Positions 9,269-21,500 of a stretch of DNA of 64,000 nt are shown here, in pieces. The notes beneath the pieces were generated by a model. It was given only the letters and a program-made list of their open reading frames with translations. It was not told the DNA's origin and did no database searches. The number at the start of each line of letters is the position of its first letter. Positions within the stretch are counted from its first letter, which is position 1. The position numbers and the translations under genes were made by a program. Origin of the DNA: Strobilurus pachycystidiatus (Eukaryota > Basidiomycota > Agaricomycetes > Agaricales > Physalacriaceae); NCBI GenBank assembly GCA_019915135.1, contig JAHLMK010000014.1, positions 496,001 through 560,000 on the forward strand, given 5' to 3'.

Positions 9269-11943
9269 TCAGAACACCAGCTTCGCCACCTTATCCCAGA
9301 TCGCCGCCGGGTTGTTAGCACTGCGCAGTACATGGTTAGAATGACATTCACGCAGATAGCTTGTACACTCACAGATCCAGCGTGAGCGGCAAGTTGATAT
9401 CGGCAGGCCGGTCTTGCCATTCTACAAAAGACTCAGATTAAACATGGTCAATGTACGGATGGACCCACCTTCCGGCTCAGTAGGATCGTCAATCCCATAT
9501 CCCAGACGCCAAGTGATACCTTGATAGCCGTTGACGAGCAAATCAGGCGGCGCAGCTGGGTCATCTATCAGACCAGCCGTCTACGAGCTTCCGTTAGGCA
9601 GCACCGAGCTTTGATTACATGCGCACAAACCTTGATCTCGCTCTGGATCGTCGAAAAGCCCGTACTCTGTCCACCGACAGTTCCACAGTAGTTTTGTCCT
9701 ACATCACTCTTTCCACCGACAACAATTGTTTTGGAGCCCTCCTCTTTTGCCATTGTAATCTACGGTCTGTTCAGCACCTGAGATTCGCTTTTTGAGAGGA
9801 AGGGTCCTTACGCTGAACAAGGAGCAGGAACTGGCGCATCTGGGTAGAACATTCAGCAAAGAAAATCTTCCAGGCAAATACGTCGGTACAAACCTTCCGT
9901 TCGATACGATAGCTACCTTGGAGCCATCGAATAACGCAACATCGGGCGGAAGTATCGGGAAGGTGAAGTCGGGATCACAATCGGTACCCAAGCTGAAATA
10001 TGGTGAGCCAATGCGTCTCAACCACCAGAGGAACTGACGAACGTCTTACTGAAGGCGTCCTGCCGACCATTGACAACCTTGTTCACAGGTGGCTCCAACC
10101 AATTGTCGTTCACAGCGAACTCTGAGTTGGTTTCCGCGTCCCACCAGTTCAGAGGGTTGTACAACATGATGTCTTCGGGATCAACATTGTCATGGTCGTC
10201 CACAATGTTCTGCACAATGTGACGAGCAAGCGGGGGATCGCGTGCGGTGGTGTTCAGCCCAGCCTGAGGGACGGTCGTCGACTTGGGCCCGACGATGAGA
10301 CGATGAAGGAACTGTTGGCGTCGAGAATGATCAGTAATCACCCTTTGATGTGCAGGGAAGGACCTACATGAGCAACACAAATATATCCGCCTCCATTGTT
10401 GGTCTGTTGCAGAGGCGATTAGATTTGATTGACAGAGGAACGAAAATCATACGAACCACATCAACGATCAACTGCTGGGCGCCATGCGATTTCAACGACG
10501 TGAGACCATTAAGCAGTCCCGAAAAGAAGGCGGAATAACCTGCGCCAGAGAAGCTGCCAAGCGCGAGCACACCCGTGACACCATCATCCAGCAGGTAGAA
10601 CTGTCCCACACCAAAGCCATCCACAGGTACTTGAGGAGGGACACGCGTGGGAGGAAGTACGACATCCGTAAGGGGGGTGGTATCAAGCAGTACGTTCAAG
10701 AGATGTTTCTTCTCGGCAGCAGGAGCCTGTTGCGCCTTTGCTAGGGGTGCTAACGAGTCAGCTTCCGAATACCAATTGGCGCCATTCGTCCCGTCAACAG
10801 CAAGGCAATTGCCCGACCGGAATGTTGCCCCGGAGGTGAAAGGTACCGTCGCTGAACCAATGCGCGAGAAGTAGGGTATCTAACAGATGGCACGTCAGGA
10901 CGATGGCAAAAGGTCATATAAGATGGTGGTACTTACAATGACTGATTGTATCTTCTTGCTATCGGCAGTCTGGATCAGAAGCTGGACGGCGTCGCTGAGC
11001 GGGAGCGATTGCTGTGCGAAGTTACCCAAAAGATAATTCCAGGTGGCTGTCGAGCGCTGGTAACTGGAGAAGAATCCATTCTGACGCGTCCCTACGGCCT
11101 GATAACTTCCAGCGATGGCGGCATTGGCGTCCACAGCCTTGAAGGGATCCGCGCCATTGATAGCCAAGACTTTGGCCCCGTTCAACTTCAAAGCGGCGTC
11201 AGTCGTACAGTGACTAGGTGCATGAAGAAACTTGCAAACGTACGGCTTTCAAGCCTCCCTTGATCTGGGCTGAGACAACCTTCTCCCAGACGGGTAGCTG
11301 ATCAGCAAATTCGACCGATGCGACGTCTACGCGAGCATGAGATCTTGAACGCTCGACAGTTGACGCGATACTGACCGTAGGCCTCCGAAGCTATGTGGAC
11401 TTCCTTGCCATTGACAAGAACCAAAGGAATCGGAAGGTAGGTGATGAAGGCAGCTAGAGAAGTTTAGATACGAGCATGGACATGGTTTTAGTTTGACTTA
11501 CAGTCGTAACAGTAATTGATCCAGACACAATGGCCGTCGTTCAGTCTCTTCAGCGTTCGCGAGACATCAATGTGAAGGTCGTAGTCGGAAGCGTAGTGCT
11601 GGGTACTGATTCTCGCAAGGTCGCCTAGCAGGTCTTCGTGTACGGTATCATAAGGTGAAGGAGCCTTGAGCTGATAGTTGACGGACGTGTGGAAGCCCAG
11701 TGTTTTGTTGACAACCTCGATAATCTGCAGAGCTGTCAGACGCGCTCGGCACGGTGTAATGATACGCACATTGGCTTTCTCCGTCTGGTCGACAGGGAAG
11801 GAAGAGTAACAGGCGCGAACTTGGGCAGGAAGGACCCATTTCTTTCCACCAATCGCCGCGCAAGGATCGCTCTTCAAGGCTGCAGCTGCAAAAACTTCGA
11901 GGGCGGCAGCACTGAGTGCGAGGGCAGAACTGAGAGCACGCAT
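9269..11943 (-). CDS. Secreted S41-family serine peptidase (CPAF-like N-terminus)
   Basis: Thirteen exons assemble in phase from ATG 11943 to TGA 9269; the first five are 11943-11502, 11453-11376, 11326-11244, 11185-10937 and 10879-10457. A signal peptide (MRALSSALALSAAALEVFAAAA) is followed by a Cys-bearing N-terminal region and the S41 core: DVTNNGGG strand, then SNGRCASSCSLFS, where the family's nucleophilic serine lies, and a C-terminal PLTLDL-AIWDKV segment. S41 enzymes cleave proteins near the C-terminus; fungal members of this type are secreted. Introns use unusual donors (GTTCGT, GTTTGT). In exon 11 an extra T in a TTTT run (9540-9543) breaks the expected APPD-LLVNG reading; an acceptor just downstream (GATAG then ATG) would keep the frame. 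About 690 residues. Confidence 0.85.
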
Positions 11944-12009
11944 GGTCGCCTCCCGAAGCCACTGAAAGAAATGTCGCCCTTTATTAAGTGCAGCCCTTGG
12001 GGAGAGCAT

Positions 12010-12765
12010 GCTTCTCGAGCCAGATTAGAGCGGGCCATGTGGGGTATCTCCGTGATCCACCTCGCGTGGAACTGGCGAATGTTCGAATCTGTTCGAATTG
12101 TCGCGCGAACAACGTGGAACCCCTTGAGGCTCCCATGAGGACCCTTCCCAATCATCGTCTTGGCACTGTCACCAGCGTACACCTTCCCCAGCGAATTAGC
12201 GCCACAAAGTGCCGAACTCTGTGTCATGCCGATTGAATGAAACAGAATATCATAGTGAGCCTTTAATTTTGGTACCAATGGAGGGGGAGGCAGAAGGCGG
12301 CGGGCGCAAAGAAAGATGGTCGGGAACTCGGGGTTGCTATGGCTGTGATGGTATCATAATGGTATACGATGATGAGATGCTAATCTTGGTAACGGAACAA
12401 GACGAAGAAAGTGCGATCAATTTATATTCAGTACCCTCGGATCCCGGTCGAATACACTACTTGAGCGGGAAGTGCAGCGGCATACGCGTCCTCCGCCCAC
12501 TGCATCAGGCACGCGTAAGCCTGCTGATAAATGTTGGCAATGTCATTGTTCAATTTGTTGGTCTCGACCGCACCGTGGAGGTAGTCGTGTCACTATCACT
12601 GTCAGTGAGGGAGGTTCAGGTGTAGTCACGGGAGTCAGGCCTACTCAGGGTCGATCATGGTTTCAGAGCAACCAGCATACCAGTGGCAGTTACGCTTTTG
12701 CAGGTATTGTACCTCGACTCGCTTGATTGAGGGAAATGAATCTTGTTTAGACCCGGCTGTTTCTC
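12010..12765. other. Intergenic, 12.0-12.8 kb
   Basis: Upstream region of the S41 gene and of F-box copy B. Only low-quality frames; no feature I can support. Confidence 0.5.
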
Positions 12766-13980
12766 TATGACTTGTCATTTACCGCAGGAGCTACTCAATG
12801 AGATCGTGGATAATCTGAAGGACGACAAACGAGCTCTGTGCTGCTGTGCACTCGCGGGGCGACCTTTCCTCCACCAGACCAGAACTCTTCTCTTCTCTCG
12901 GATGGGGTTTACTCGCCCGACGAGAAGACCTTTACTCCGAATGATTACTACAAGTATCCATTGACATCTCGCCATTCGTACAGACGATGACTTTCCACGC
13001 CCAGAGACAGAGCGGCGTGTTGTCATCTGATCCACTACTTTCCGATATGCTTGCGGCCTTCACCAGCCTTCGCTCTCTCTCTCCCTCTATTACATGACCA
13101 TCTCTTTCGCAGATACTCGTTCCTTGTCTATTATTTCAACACTGGAAACCGGCTTGTATTTGACGCTGACGGCGGTCAGCTTCGAAAGCGCTAGTGTTGC
13201 GTACCAATGTATTTGGACAATTTCGCCAGCTGAAGGCACTGATCATCAAACACCTTACCATTCGCGCTGAGGCGCCGTCGAGTGGCGAACATGTACCTCC
13301 CTTGCCGTCTCACGATCAATTCAACAAGGTAGCAGTCCAGACGCTGGACCTCTACTATACAAACCGTTACACCGTGGACGTACTTCTCAACCGCACTTGA
13401 TATGCTTATGCAGCTTGAAGTCACTCACTCTGAAGCCGGCTGCAGTTGATGTCATCTTGCCCACCCTTCATTCCATCCTATCTGCGGCAGCTGGCTCAAT
13501 TGAAGACGCTTCACCTAGACCCACGTCTTTTCTCATGGCAAGCCTCCTTGCAGAAGAGTATGTCCCCATCCATCCTTGCTCGGGCGACATGCTCATAAAG
13601 ATCTGAAGATGACGGAAAACCGTTGCCTGTCGCGGGGCTCGAGTCCATACACATAACTGCAACCTATGGCCTCCAAGACCAATGTCTCTTGCAGTGGATT
13701 GCACACTGCTTCCGGGCTCTATTTCAATCTGAAAATCCGCGTTCACCCAGACGATACGAGGGAGTGGTTTCGGTGAACTAGAGCTCTGGCGGGACCCTGA
13801 CTCGACCTTATTGTCGTCCTCTCTGCCGAGCCTCAAGTGAGTCTCTATTAGACTGGTGGCAAGGTCCGACGACTCTCTCGCGATTTTGCACCTTACGCAG
13901 GACTTCATAACATCCGCATGCCCATGGCTGAATTCTCGCCGGTTGATGTTTAAACTACGGTCTTTGCATGTCTGATAGCT
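12766..13980 (+). pseudogene. F-box-type pseudogene, copy B
   Basis: Starts with an intact F-box (LPQELLNEIVDNLKDDKRAL at the N-terminus, then HQTRTLLFSR) but the frame breaks after about 60 codons and again several times. Coding-like segments continue in shifting frames: LKALIIKHLTIRAEAPSS, LKSLTLKPAAVDVILPTLH, and GLESIHITATYGLQDQ. The 12.98-13.55 kb part matches copy A at 7.9-8.5 kb in inverted orientation. More than one frameshift makes a functional product unlikely. Confidence 0.75.
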
Positions 13981-14056
13981 CAATGTTTTCTTACTACAAG
14001 TAGAGCAAAGCCTCGATGCCTGTAGAAAATTGCATGATTAATTAAGTAAATTTACG

Positions 14057-14530
14057 TTGTTCGCCACACACCTCTCTGCGTACCACCAGAACACTGTATT
14101 ATATAGAACAGGATGGAACAGTCGGACCGATTTTCTCTCACCATTTCTGGCCCTGAGGCAGCCTGAGCCGAGCCGCGCATTGACAGTGAGCGGTCCGCTC
14201 AGGTCCAAGGTTTACGTTCTTCTGAAAATGGCAATCAACGCAAATTGTGATAATCATTGGAAATTCAAAACATATCACGGACCGAATCATCCGAGTTGGA
14301 ATGAAGTGCTATGTTGGATTCTTCCCCCAAATATGGAGCTTACGAAAGAAGAAAGCCTTTCTCGCGCATCTTCTTCAACGGAACTGACGGAAGACCCAGT
14401 GAAACCGATTCCTATCGGGACTAATGAGGTGTGTGGTGCATTTCCGGTCGGCTTTTGTGACTTGTCCCATGAATTCAAGGACAGACGACATTCTAGAACA
14501 TGGTTGTTACATCCTTCATTCCCGGACTCA
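14057..14530 (+). CDS. Possible C2-domain-like fragment
   Basis: The frame contains VYVLLKMAINANCDNHWKFK, then PSWNEVLCWILPPN and later GFCDLSHEFKDRRHSRTWL. A basic strand followed by a P-x-W-N-E turn is the usual signature of C2 lipid/Ca2+-binding domains. The start is unclear and the open frame runs into the 3' exon of the opposite SDR gene, so only the middle part is likely real. It may be a gene fragment. Confidence 0.3.
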
Positions 14531-15335
14531 TCGTCCCATCCAACCTCCATCGACTACCAGAATCTCCCCACAAATATAATTACTAGCTTCGCTGGCCAGG
14601 AATACACATGGTCCAGCCAAATCCTCTGGTTTACCCCATCTACTAGCAGGTATACGCGCCGAAATAGCAGGAAGACGAGTCGGAGATTCAAGAAGGGCCG
14701 AATTCCTATCAAGCGATCGGGGGTTAGTGGCGATTGCTTTCGAATGTGTTAATCCCGTGCACTTACATGTCGGTCTCAATGTAGCCTGGAGCAATCGCGT
14801 TGACCTGGACGCCCGCGGAGCTCCATTCGTTGCTCAAGGCCTTGGTCAATTGCCCAACGGCCCCTTTAGCCGCCGCATAAGCGGGCACCGTGAAACCGCC
14901 TTGGAACGTGAGCAAACTAGCGAAGTTGATGATCTTTCCCCGGCCAAGAGGGACCATGTGTCTACCCGCCGCCTGACAGAGGAGCCAAACCGTCTTCAGA
15001 TTGACGTCAATGACATCGTCCCAATCCGATTCCGCAAAGTCGACTGCAGGCGCGCGGCGCTGGATGCCTGCACAGTTGACTGAGATGTGGATTTCGTGGG
15101 AAGGGACGATCTCCAGGGCCCGGTCGAACAGGGTGCGGACAGATGGGAGGTCCCCGAGATCGCAGGTGACCGTACTGTGGGGAATGTCTAGGGATGCCAG
15201 AGTGTCGATGGTGGTATTTGGGCGATGGACTAAGCAGACGTGGGCTCCGGCCTTAGCCAGCTGAACAGCACAGGCTGCGCCTATGCCGCGGGAAGCTCCC
15301 GTAATGAGTGCTGTCTTGCCTTCGAGAGAGAACAT
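14528..15335 (-). CDS. Short-chain dehydrogenase/reductase, KduD/FabG-like
   Basis: Two exons, 15335-14767 and 14705-14528, join in phase (GTAAGT...GATAG) to a 248-residue classical SDR. The NAD(P) loop TGASRGIG is at residues 10-17, NCAGI in the middle, the catalytic Ser in INFASLL, the Tyr-Lys pair in VPAYAAAKGA, and the C-terminal LASEASNYICGEILVVDGGW motif of the family. Best resemblance is to 2-deoxy-D-gluconate 3-dehydrogenase and 3-oxoacyl reductases. It is divergent from a sugar-alcohol dehydrogenase 132 bp away, which points to a joint role in sugar or sugar-acid metabolism (inference). Confidence 0.88.
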
Positions 15336-15467
15336 CAATGGGGTAATTGGTCTTGAAGCTCAGCGCTCAGGAGGGGTCCCTCTTTTATTTAAATCGAAGA
15401 CCGGTCCGAATGCCGAGCGGGTAGATATTTAAATCAGTGCACCCTAGTCTCTTGACCACACGTCCCA
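15336..15467. promoter_or_regulatory. Shared divergent promoter, SDR / alcohol dehydrogenase
   Basis: 132 bp separate the two start codons. TTTATTTAAAT near 15382-15392 faces the SDR and TATTTAAATC near 15427-15436 faces the alcohol dehydrogenase; both resemble TATA elements. Confidence 0.5.
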
Positions 15468-16686
15468 ATGGAAACCACTTCTTCCCTTGTTCTGCACGGT
15501 CCCCGCGATCTGCGGCTCGTCGCTCGCCCTCTCCCCCCTCCCCCGGCCAACCACGTTCAAATATCCGTACTCGCCACCGGCTTGTGCGGGAGTGACTTGC
15601 ATTACTATCTCCATGCTCGTAATGGTGCATTCGCTTTACAGGCGCCAATGGTACTAGGCCACGAGTCCGCCGGTGTCATTACTGCAGTGGGCCCAGGCGT
15701 CGTAGACCTCCGCCCAGGCCAGCATGTAGCCATCGAGGCGGGCATTCCCTGCGAGAACTGCGAGTTCTGTGCTGAGAATCGGTACAACCTATGTTCGGGC
15801 ATGAGGTTTCGGAGTAGCGCCAAAACCTTCCCGCACCTTGACGGGACGATGCAGACCTGCATCAATCATCCCGCTAAACTCGTCTATGCCCTCTCGGACG
15901 GAGTCACTTGCGAGCAGGGCGCATTGGCGGAACCGTTGTCGGTATTGCTTCATGCCTCGAGGCGTGCGGGTCTTGGTACGAAGCCTAACCAGAGAATTCT
16001 AATCTTTGGAGCCGGTGCCATTGGGATGCTTGCAGCGTCATTGGCCCTTGCTAGAGGGACTCGTCTGCAGGACATAAAGATGGTCGATATCAACCAGGAG
16101 CGCCTGGCCTTTGCGAAGGACCGCGGTCTGGTCGGTTCGATCTTCTGCCTACCACCGCCACTGGCCGTGAAAGGTGTAGAAGCCCTCGACCGGAGTCGCG
16201 CACAGGCTGAGGCGTTCGGTTACGAGAATGACATTGTCTTCGAGTGTACTGGGGCCGAGGCTTGCATACAAATGGCCGTTTACGTGGGTCTTTCGTCCTA
16301 GAGTGCTTTCGTCCACATGCTCATAAGTTTGTGTCCACAGAGCGCAAAGACTGGAGGAAAGGTTCTATTAATTGGAATGGGTTCGCAGAATGTACTCGTT
16401 CCAATAAGCAATGCCGCCACCAGAGAGGTCGACATCCTTGGCAGTTTTAGGTACGCTGAGACGTACAAGGAGGCGCTTCAGCTACTCGGCAGTGGTCAGT
16501 TTCCTCCTCAGGTGATTTACATTAAATGCTCACCGATGCGAAGGTGCTCTTCCATCGATAACCGAAATTATCACTCATCGCGTACCCTTTACCGAAGAAT
16601 CGGTTAAGGGCGCCTTTGAATCAATGGTTAATGGGAAAGATAGCGAAGGGAAGCTGGTCATCAAGGTAATTGTGGGTGCGGCGTAA
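15468..16686 (+). CDS. Zinc-dependent sugar-alcohol dehydrogenase (sorbitol/xylitol type)
   Basis: Three exons (15468-16283, 16341-16494, 16544-16686) join in phase to 370 residues. The MDR features are all present: catalytic zinc ligands in GLCGSD and GHESAG, the four structural-zinc cysteines in CENCEFCAENRYNLC, and the NAD-binding GAGAIGMLAA. The C-terminal ITEIITHRVPFTEES is typical of sorbitol, xylitol and L-arabinitol dehydrogenases. The last intron uses GTCAGT at 16495; reading through it would give a wrong tail. The enzyme oxidises a polyol to a ketose with NAD+ in the cytosol. Substrate cannot be told from sequence alone. Confidence 0.9.
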
Positions 16687-18555
16687 CCTTAGAGTAGTTT
16701 GAAGCTCCGATAGTTCATTTCAACGATCCAGTGACCGAAAGATTTCTGAAATGACCATTCATGTCTGAAGCGAGAGGAGCGCGAATCAACAGAGTCAACA
16801 GGCGAATGGTCAGAAGCCCAACACGCGGTGCTATGATTTTGATAGCCCTGGCTGAGGGACTCCATTTCGAGCAGCAGGGTATCCAGAAACAGTACGAGAG
16901 CGCACAGAGTTCTTGTGAATGATATACTTAGAGGATTCTGAGAGATTTTTCTACTTGTTCCTTTGCTTTGTCTGTCAGAAAGTTATTGAGACTCAAGGAG
17001 AAGGGGAAAAGACATACGCCACGCATCACTTTGGTAAGAGAGTGGATCTATTCTCGCTTGCGCCTAGACAACGTCTTGGTACTATTTCGCGGTGAAAGTT
17101 CTGCGCCTGTGACCTGGACACATGCGCCAAATGTCTGACTGTTTCGTTCAGAAGCCCGAGTTTGAGCGCCACATTGACGACGTGATTGATTGGGATGAAC
17201 GCTGGTTCGAGGTTGTGGAAGCGGTGGAAGAAGGCAAAAGCTCCGGGAGGAATGAAAGCCAATTTGCAATCCGGCCCGATATCCCGACTAGTGGTTGCAT
17301 CGTTTCAGGATGGGCTTCTCTCTTTTCTTCCCATACTTGCCGTCACCGACAACTGGCGCTTCCAGATTTTGGGGTAATCCTATGAATATCTCCCTTAACT
17401 CAAGATCCGCTAGGCGGCTCGTGGCTTTGGCAGCATTAGCCAAGACCGATGCGCTAACACGTCTTACTCAAGAGCAAGTCGAATTCTTTAATTCAATCCA
17501 GTTCCACGCGTATTTTCGTGTACTAATCATGAATTCTCTGAGTCTCAGTCAACTTTGCAGTCAATGGCAAGAAATGATACACCCACCGTGCTTCCTATTG
17601 TGATTTTGACACAGAACTCGCAAGCAGAGTTCAGTTGATACCGTCTCCAGGCCCTACTAGCTCTTCTTTGATCAGATTTTTGCTATCAAAGTCGCGTCTC
17701 GACGGTGAGCAATGGAGGTAGATTGCTCACACACAGAGTCTGGTGGCCGTTCTGTCAGACTATCGAACTTGAAATATATGATTATCACTTCAGGCCTGAG
17801 GCGAGCTCAAGCGGACAATTGATAGGAGGTGGCACGAACTTGAAGTGGGTAACTCGTTCTTTGGCAAGATTAGAGGCACACAGTTCAATCTTGCATTGCT
17901 TGTCAACTCACCAACCTCTGCAACTCGAGAGCAATGATATCAACCTTTCAGCGACCAGGTCTGATGGCCGTGCAGCGATCTGACCTTACGGCAGATAGTC
18001 GATTCGTGCGTGACGGCGGTGTATCCCTCTTCCCGAGCAAGTCTTTGCCCGTCGATACTAATAGTCAGGCAGTCATTCATTGCTTCCCTGGACCTCAGTG
18101 ACGCGTAAAAATGACTAGGACTTGTGCTAAACGCTTGGCACGAGTTAGCGTAGTAAGAATCTCGTTGCATGCTAAGGGGTCTCGTCAATATCCCGCACCC
18201 ACCGGCGCGGTTCGTCAATGGATGGGACGCGGCTCCGAAGAGTCTTGAAGAGTCGGCTACTAGTACAGAGACTTGGACGTTAAACGTTCATGGGTATTCA
18301 TGTCATTGACCTGTGCATACCTATGAGAAGTTTGATCAAGAATAGGAGGTGACTGAGCTCGGATATCAGAGTGGTTGGAACTGTGTCAACGCTCAATATT
18401 CTCAATGAATACACAGTGTCATTTACAGTCATTGCTCGACTCATCTCGCCCTGGGCCCCAGGGCGCCGCGGAGATAGCGGACCGAACTTCCGACATTACC
18501 AAAACTTTGGCGGTTCCGACTTTTGACTTCCATCCACCACGACGACCAGCTCAAC
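16687..18555. other. Region without supportable gene, 16.7-18.6 kb
   Basis: Short frames occur on both strands (for example near 17122-17600) but none joins across plausible introns into a recognisable protein. Likely intergenic or decayed sequence. Confidence 0.5.
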
Positions 18556-21500
18556 ATGCCTCCCTTCCAGATAGAGGTAGCTGTCGCCCTGGGGGTATGC
18601 CTTGTTGTCAGCTTGGTTCTTTTTGCTGCACTGGCGCCCAAGGAGGGGCAAATCAAATTGCCTTTCTACGGCGATGGCGAGGGTGCGGATCCATTCGATG
18701 TTACTCACCCAGCGGACTTCATAGACGGAATTCCCATTGACGAGGACGGCTTCTGGGATCGTGTAAGTGGAAAAAAACGTATTTTTGGCGTATCTAAGGC
18801 CTTGTAACAGATGCGGATTAGAAAACTTATCATTACTATCCTTCTCAGCGTGAACCTTATTCTGGAGACGATCTATCTCGGCTGGTCTATCGCTTCACCG
18901 GACACCACCTCTATTCTCTACCACGTTTCGCGCACCTTTTTCGCGCTGTACGTGGTGGCTATTGCTGGCCGTTCCGTTCAACAGGAGACAGTTTCGTATC
19001 ACACCGAATCTATCTATCATCTCAGCTCTCTCACAACAGTTGCAACGATCGTGTTTGGTCTCGCGTTGTTGCTTCCTGCGAGTTCACCACCGACGACCGC
19101 GCTAGTATCCTCCGATGAGTTCACGTGGCTTCGACTTGTCGTCCTCGTGATATACGCCATTACTTGCGCATTATCGGCAAATACACCGCAGGGACCACCT
19201 CTCCATTTCGAGCCCAAACATATTTACTCGCCCAAGGAGGTCTCGGCCGTCACCAATCATGATCTCGAGAATGTCACAGGGGTAGTCGGTGCGCTTCCGA
19301 AAGCCTTTGGAAACACAAAAACTGACTTTCACCAGGCTCGTCACCGTGGGCTACGCTCTTCTTCTCCTACACAACTAAGGTCGTCATGCTCGGAAATGTC
19401 GCCGAAAGTCTCGAGATTGCCGACCTTCCCATTGTCCCGGCAAGCCTTCGTGCTACTACAAATTACGCGCGGATGAAGAAAACTATCAAAACCGTTACGC
19501 TCCAAATTGGCTCTTGGAAGCCAAAATCTGGCTCGGGATGGAACCTCGGGTACAGGATGCTTCGCCTGAATGCGCAGGGCATCATTGCTCAGTTCATTCT
19601 GGCATCCACGAGCGCCTGCCTGTACTATGCGCCACCTTATTTCCTCCAACGTTTGATCGCATATTGCGAGGCTGATCCTGAACGGAAGAACCCAGGTTGG
19701 GGATGGGTTTACGTCGTCGGTCTGTTTGGGACCAGCGCGTTTAATTATCTCAGTACGTATGAGCGTCCGTTGCCAAAAATTTTCTAAACGGAACGACAGT
19801 AACTGGTCAGCTCTGGTCGCTTTCAACGACTACGCTGCAAGTTCGACTCAAGATTCAGCTCAACTCTATTCTTTTTGCCAAGACGCTTGTTCGAAAAGAT
19901 GTGGCCTCCACTGCGCCTCCCCCGAAATCAAGAAATGCCGACGCGAAGAAGGAGAAAGAAGGCGAGGAGGATGAGGATGATTTTTCGAGCAAAGCTCAGA
20001 TCATGACCTTGATGACAACGGATGTCGATCGACTCAGCGAATTTGCCTGGCATCTGTTTACTCTGATAGGTAAAATCTCCCATTTGCTACTTCATTGCGT
20101 GCGCTAATCAAGCTCAGACTCACCCATCGAAATTGTGATTGGTACCATCTTTGTCTACAAGCTCCTTGGTGAGTTTGATCGCTTTTCGACGACTCGGGCT
20201 CTGAGCGCCATGTCCAGGGGTGTCGTGTTTCTTTGGTCTCGGCGTTACCTGTCTATTCCTTCCCATGAACCATTTCGCCGGTGCCGTCGTTGTTGGTGCC
20301 CAGGACAAACTCATGAAGGCTCGTGATAGGCGAATTGCGTTGATGAACGAGGTTTGTCTCGTCTCGTACCAAGCAGTCGTGTAGCAGTTAATTTGTGCCG
20401 CTTAGATTTTAGGCGCCATCCGCATGCTGAAGGTAATTTTTGTTCTATTGGTCTCGAAGACACACAACTCACATATATCAAAGTTCATGGCATGGGAGCG
20501 TAACTTCGAGGAGAAAGTACTCAAAATCAGAGACGAGGAGCTCAAGTACCAGCGTCTCAATTACACGATCGAAGTGAGTTGGTCTTTCTTCTTCTTATGT
20601 TGGTTGTTGATGATCGATGACCCTTCATCTGTGTAGACCTTGTGGAATGCGATCTGGTACGTTCACAAAGCAGTGTATTCGATGGCAACTCTAACGCCGG
20701 AATAGGAATGCAACACCTATCCTTGTTACTCTTGTCTCCTTTTGGCACTTCGCGGTTATTCGGGGACAGGACCTGACGCCCTCCATTGCGTTCACTGCTG
20801 TGAGTGTCTCTATCTGTCTCCAGAACTATGAGCTAACATGCACCAGATTGTCGGTGAGTTTTAGCAGCCTCTTCGCCTCCCAGCCCTCGTATTTACACCG
20901 AGCAGTTTTCAACGAGTTGAAGTTCGCATTGAATGCCCTCCCTGAGACGTTCATCAACATGCTCCAGGTGCGTATCACCAACCTGCATCGGCGGTCCTCC
21001 ACTGACAGTACGCCAGAGTCTCGTCTCCATGCGCCGCATCGAAAAATATTTGAACTCCAACGAGATTGTCCCGGTTCCACCGCTCAACCAGCAATCGGAT
21101 ACGATTGCCTTCCAATCCTGCACAGTGACATGGCCTCAAGACCGATCGGGTTCAAGTGCCGCCTCATCGGTTGCCTCTACGCCTCGTCAAAAATTTATCC
21201 TCGTCGACTTGACCCTGAGGTTTCCCAAGGGTGAACTCACCCTCATCTGCGGCAAACTCGGCTCTGGAAAAACCCTGTTACTCCATGGTAAGTTGGTGTC
21301 CTGTATTTGTAGACCATCCGAAGCTAACTCTTCCATAGCACTGTTGGGAGAGGCTGACATACTGACTGGACAAATGCTCTGCCCCCGCTCTCCTCCTGAT
21401 GCCATTGCTTCGTTGCAAGAGACAGCCAACTCTGAGAATTGGGTTGTCGAAGGTGTTTGCGCCTACGTTCCTCAGGCTGCCTGGCTCCGAAACGCGTCCA

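Noticed and set aside
12209..12625. 138-codon plus-strand frame upstream of the F-box pseudogene
   Set aside because: Composition and lack of any motif or splice context make it look like chance.
16790..18370. Several 60-100 codon frames
   Set aside because: None joins into a recognisable protein; overlapping frames on both strands of similar quality indicate noise.
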